From UBA5704 sp036380715 (GTDB taxonomy: Bacteria; Acidobacteriota; Thermoanaerobaculia; Multivoradales; UBA5704), in contig DASVEF010000255.1 in NCBI GenBank assembly GCA_036380715.1, positions 1 through 64,000 on the forward strand: 64,000 nt of DNA, written 5' to 3'. Below the pieces are notes generated by a model that was not told the DNA's origin, ran no database searches, and saw nothing but the letters and a program-made list of their open reading frames with translations. Position numbers and translations under genes: made by a program. Shown here one piece after another: positions 62,109 to 64,000 of this stretch (position 1 is the first letter of the stretch; every line of letters starts with the position of its first letter).

Positions 62109-62336
62109 ATGACTACGTTGACATTGGAGATTGAAGAGGACCTCGCGCGCCGGCTCGCCGAACGCGCCCGACGGCATGGAATCTCCCTGGAAGAAGAGGC
62201 TCGCAGCGCCCTCACAGAATCCCTCGAAAAGGATTGGGCAAGCTTCTGGGCGAAGACGGAACAGATCCGCAAGAGCCTGAAAGGGCGAACTTTCACCGAC
62301 AGTGCGGCTCTGATTCGCGAGGACCGGGACCGGTGA
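62109..62336 (+). CDS. VapB/FitA-type antitoxin
   Basis: 75-aa antitoxin. The N-terminal ribbon-helix-helix reads TTLTLEIEEDLARRLAERAR, RHGISLEEEARSALTESL, followed by a C-terminal toxin-blocking tail (FWAKTEQIRKSLKGRTFTD). It overlaps the toxin GTG by 4 nt. It starts 25 bp after the acyltransferase stop. A broken copy of the tail (EQIRKGLRGSSFPD) is present at about 62855-62900. Confidence 0.85.
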   Translation: MTTLTLEIEEDLARRLAERARRHGISLEEEARSALTESLEKDWASFWAKTEQIRKSLKGRTFTDSAALIREDRDR

Positions 62337-62773
62337 GGTCCTGTGTCCTCGATGCTAGCGTCGTCACGAAGTGGTTTCTCGACGAGGTTGGCTCGAAGGC
62401 TGCGCGAGCGCTCCAAGGCGCTCACCTCGAAATGGCCGCCCCACAGTTCCTCTTTCTGGAGCTTGCCAATGTCCTTTGGAAGCAGGTCCGGAAAGGTGCT
62501 CTTGACGTGGCCGCAGGTTCAAAGATCCTCTCTACGCTCGAAGAGGCTCCTATCCAGTGGCAAGAGGACGCACTCCTCTTCCATGACGCGTTTCTCCTTG
62601 CGGCGGACACAGGGCGGACCGCCTACGACTGCTTGTATCTGGCGCTAGCCAGAAGAAAGGGAAGTCCGCTCATTACGGCGGATCGGAAATTCTTCGACGC
62701 GATTTCTTCGGGACCGCTCGCCGAGCACATTCTCTGGATCGAGAGCGTGCCGGACGTTGTCTCGTCTGAGTAG
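62333..62773 (+). CDS. PIN-domain toxin (VapC-like)
   Basis: 146-aa PIN-domain ribonuclease. Acidic residues Asp7 (CVLDASVVTKWF), Glu43 (FLELANVLWK), Asp99 (TAYDCLYLALA) and Asp117 (LITADRKFF) are all present. GTG start 62333 overlaps the antitoxin stop (GTGA). It forms a complete toxin-antitoxin module inserted between the lipid locus and a tandem repeat, and is distinct in sequence from the VapC at 39046. Confidence 0.88.
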   Translation: MRSCVLDASVVTKWFLDEVGSKAARALQGAHLEMAAPQFLFLELANVLWKQVRKGALDVAAGSKILSTLEEAPIQWQEDALLFHDAFLLAADTGRTAYDCLYLALARRKGSPLITADRKFFDAISSGPLAEHILWIESVPDVVSSE

Positions 62774-62780
62774 GTGGCGG

Positions 62781-62900
62781 GCGATGCAGCAGTTCGCCGG
62801 CGAGCTCCAGTGGGCCACCGGCCGCACCAGTGGTTCTGCTTCCGGAAGGTGTGGAGAACAGATCCGGAAGGGCCTCCGGGGCAGCTCATTTCCTGATTGC
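62781..62900 (+). pseudogene. Decayed duplicate of acyltransferase tail joined to antitoxin tail
   Basis: 62781-62854 matches the acyltransferase 3' end at 61997-62077 (GCGATGCAGC-GTTC..., then identical from CCGGCCGCACCAGTGG to AAGGTGTGG) apart from several substitutions and a 7-nt deletion. It continues at 62855 with GAACAGATCCG-AAG-GCCT, matching the antitoxin gene at 62260. The junction skips the start of the antitoxin, so this is a remnant of a second acyltransferase-tail/antitoxin unit. Confidence 0.75.
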
Positions 62901-62918
62901 AACTCCCGAGTGTCGGAG

Positions 62919-63191
62919 GACTCTTCCCCGGGGTCGGGAGAAGTCTTCCCAAGTCTCGGGATGGCCCTCCCTGGGGTCAGGAGAAGTCTTCCCGAGCCTC
63001 GGGACGGCTCTCCCTGGAGTCGGGAGAGGTCTTCCCGAGCTTCGGGACGGCCCTCCCTGGGGTCAGGAGAAGTCTTCCCGAGCTTCGGGACGGCTCTCCC
63101 TGAGGTCGGGAGAAGTCTTCCCGAGCCTCGGGACGGCTCTCCCTGGGGTCAGGATGAGCTCTCCGGGCCTCGGGATGGCTTCTCCTGAGGC
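62919..63191. repeat. 43-bp tandem repeat array with internal palindromes
   Basis: Six units start at 62940, 62983, 63026, 63069, 63112 and 63155, each exactly 43 bp, with a truncated unit before 62940. Unit outline: GAAGTCTTCCCGAGCCTCGG, GACGGCTCTCCCTGGGGTCA, GGA. Each carries the palindrome TCCCGAG-C-CTCGGGA (C to T in some units). 43 is not a multiple of 3 and successive units shift frame, so it is not protein-coding. No unique spacers, so not CRISPR. Confidence 0.9.
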
Positions 63192-63279
63192 GACGCGGCC
63201 GGCGTCGCGGGCCTCATGGAGCCGGTTCTTGCGGGATCACGGCAGAGGTGGCAGAGTCGGCGCTAGGAGGGAGACGGCG

Positions 63280-63948
63280 ATGGCGATGTCGCGGCGAAGG
63301 ATGATGCAGGCCCTGCTCGGGGCTGGCGCGGTGGTCCTTGGCGGTGGGGCGGCGGGCCTGGCTTGGCTCGACCAGAGGCTCACCTCGAAGAATCCCGTCA
63401 AGGATCCCCTCCCAGAGGGAAGCGGCGCGGCGCGGTCCCTGCCCCTGACGCCAGCCTGCAACGATGGCGACGAGGAACCCACGCCGTCTGTCATCGAGGG
63501 ACCTTTCTATAAGCCGAACAGTCCCCAGAGGACGGTTCTGCGCGAGGCCGACACGGTGGGTACGCCTCTCGTCATCAAAGGACGCGTGCTGTCGCCGGAC
63601 TGCGTACCCATCGCGGGAGCGGTGCTCGACTTCTGGAGCTGTGACGGCAAGGGCGTCTACGACAACGAGGGCTTCAGGCTCCGAGGACACCAGCTCACGG
63701 ATGCGGCGGGCGTCTTCCGCGTCGAGACGGTGAAGCCGAGCGACTACAAGGATTTCGGAATTCACCGCACGCCCCACGTCCACGTGAGGGCGCAGGGACC
63801 CAGGACGGGCCTGCTGACCACGCAGCTCTTTTTTCCCGGCGAGCCCCTCAATGCCCAGGATTGGCTCCTCAAGGAGAGCCTGATCATGAACGTGGCGCGG
63901 TCCGGCGATGAATCGCTCGTCGCGAGGTTCGACTTCGTCCTAGCGTGA
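63280..63948 (+). CDS. Exported intradiol ring-cleavage dioxygenase-like protein
   Basis: 222-aa protein. The start MAMSRRRMMQALLGAGAVVL resembles a Tat signal. The catechol-dioxygenase core is VIEGPFYKPNSP (first Tyr ligand), GRVLSPDCVPIAGAVLDFW, GFRLRGHQLTDAAGVFRVET, DYKDFGIHRTPHVHVRAQG (second Tyr and His ligands) and TTQLFFPGEPLN. Secreted members of this family are widespread and act on unknown catechols or have non-catalytic roles. GGAGG stands 9 nt before ATG 63280. The following 52 bp to the window end hold nothing recognisable. Confidence 0.87.
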   Translation: MAMSRRRMMQALLGAGAVVLGGGAAGLAWLDQRLTSKNPVKDPLPEGSGAARSLPLTPACNDGDEEPTPSVIEGPFYKPNSPQRTVLREADTVGTPLVIKGRVLSPDCVPIAGAVLDFWSCDGKGVYDNEGFRLRGHQLTDAAGVFRVETVKPSDYKDFGIHRTPHVHVRAQGPRTGLLTTQLFFPGEPLNAQDWLLKESLIMNVARSGDESLVARFDFVLA

Positions 63949-64000
63949 GGCGGGTACGGGCCTCTTCCTTCTCATCAGGCCGTCGAGGCTCCACAGTCCT

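Noticed and set aside
62919..63191. CRISPR array
   Set aside because: Units are contiguous 43-bp copies with no unique spacers, and no cas gene is present.

Overview
The window is a 64-kb stretch of high-GC bacterial chromosome. Its gene families (Hanks-type kinase with a proline-rich linker, BlaI/M56 pair, CHAT-TPR lipoprotein, Uma2 nuclease, SpoIIE phosphatase, lipid-A-type acyltransferase, many GTGA/ATGA gene overlaps, REP-like GGGAGAGGG palindromes) fit a Gram-negative Acidobacteriota lineage, perhaps Thermoanaerobaculia. That assignment is inference; there is no rRNA or other phylogenetic marker. One tRNA gene, tRNA-Ala(CGC), lies at 39841-39916.

Layout. 1-2.1 kb: 5'-truncated YtcJ-like amidohydrolase and a Uma2 nuclease. 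2.2-3.5 kb: MFS exporter. 3.9-7.3 kb: operon of a coiled-coil protein, a PspA/IM30 (ESCRT-III-fold) protein and a two-part AAA+ ATPase. 7.4-12 kb: membrane-bound SpoIIE phosphatase and a secreted phosphodiesterase with an internal membrane hairpin. 12-14.7 kb: M56/BlaI sensor-repressor pair with a well-preserved promoter and operator. 14.7-20.1 kb: CHAT-protease lipoprotein with a companion protein, divergent from a duplicated-domain lipoprotein. 20-24 kb: ankyrin protein, cyclase-family hydrolase and a TIR-domain protein. 24.2-32.2 kb: copper/redox operon (multicopper oxidase, degenerate SCO-like protein, secreted Cys-rich protein, SCO-cytochrome c-binding-protein fusion) convergent with an amidohydrolase that has lost its stop codon. 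32.2-33.3 kb: 21-bp tandem repeat and HicBA. 33.3-36.5 kb: secreted GH13 debranching enzyme with CBM20, and an XRE regulator. 36.5-39.9 kb: accessory island beside the tRNA, with direct repeats separating a small secreted Cys-rich peptide, an Rpn-type nuclease and a VapBC pair. 40-50.5 kb: BrkB, beta-CASP MBL hydrolase, small membrane proteins, phosphoesterase, DUF2007, Ser/Thr kinase, and an M16 protease pair around a class V aminotransferase. 50.5-62.1 kb: methyltransferase fusion, deacetylase and a reduced aryl-polyene-like locus (AMP ligase, ACP, ketosynthase, Cys-less ketosynthase, glycosyltransferase, ketoreductase, MMPL exporter, acyltransferase). 62.1-63.2 kb: second PIN toxin-antitoxin pair, a duplicated acyltransferase/antitoxin tail and a 43-bp tandem array. 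63.3 kb to the end: intradiol-type dioxygenase.

The strongest candidates for under-described biology are the PspA/AAA+ module (a possible bacterial ESCRT-III/Vps4-like pair), the repeat-punctuated cassette array next to tRNA-Ala, the CHAT lipoprotein locus with its probable CTG start and divergent palindrome, the SCO-cytochrome-binding-protein fusion, and the reduced aryl-polyene-like cluster. No search was run: family names rest on motifs read in the translations, and novelty is unverified.
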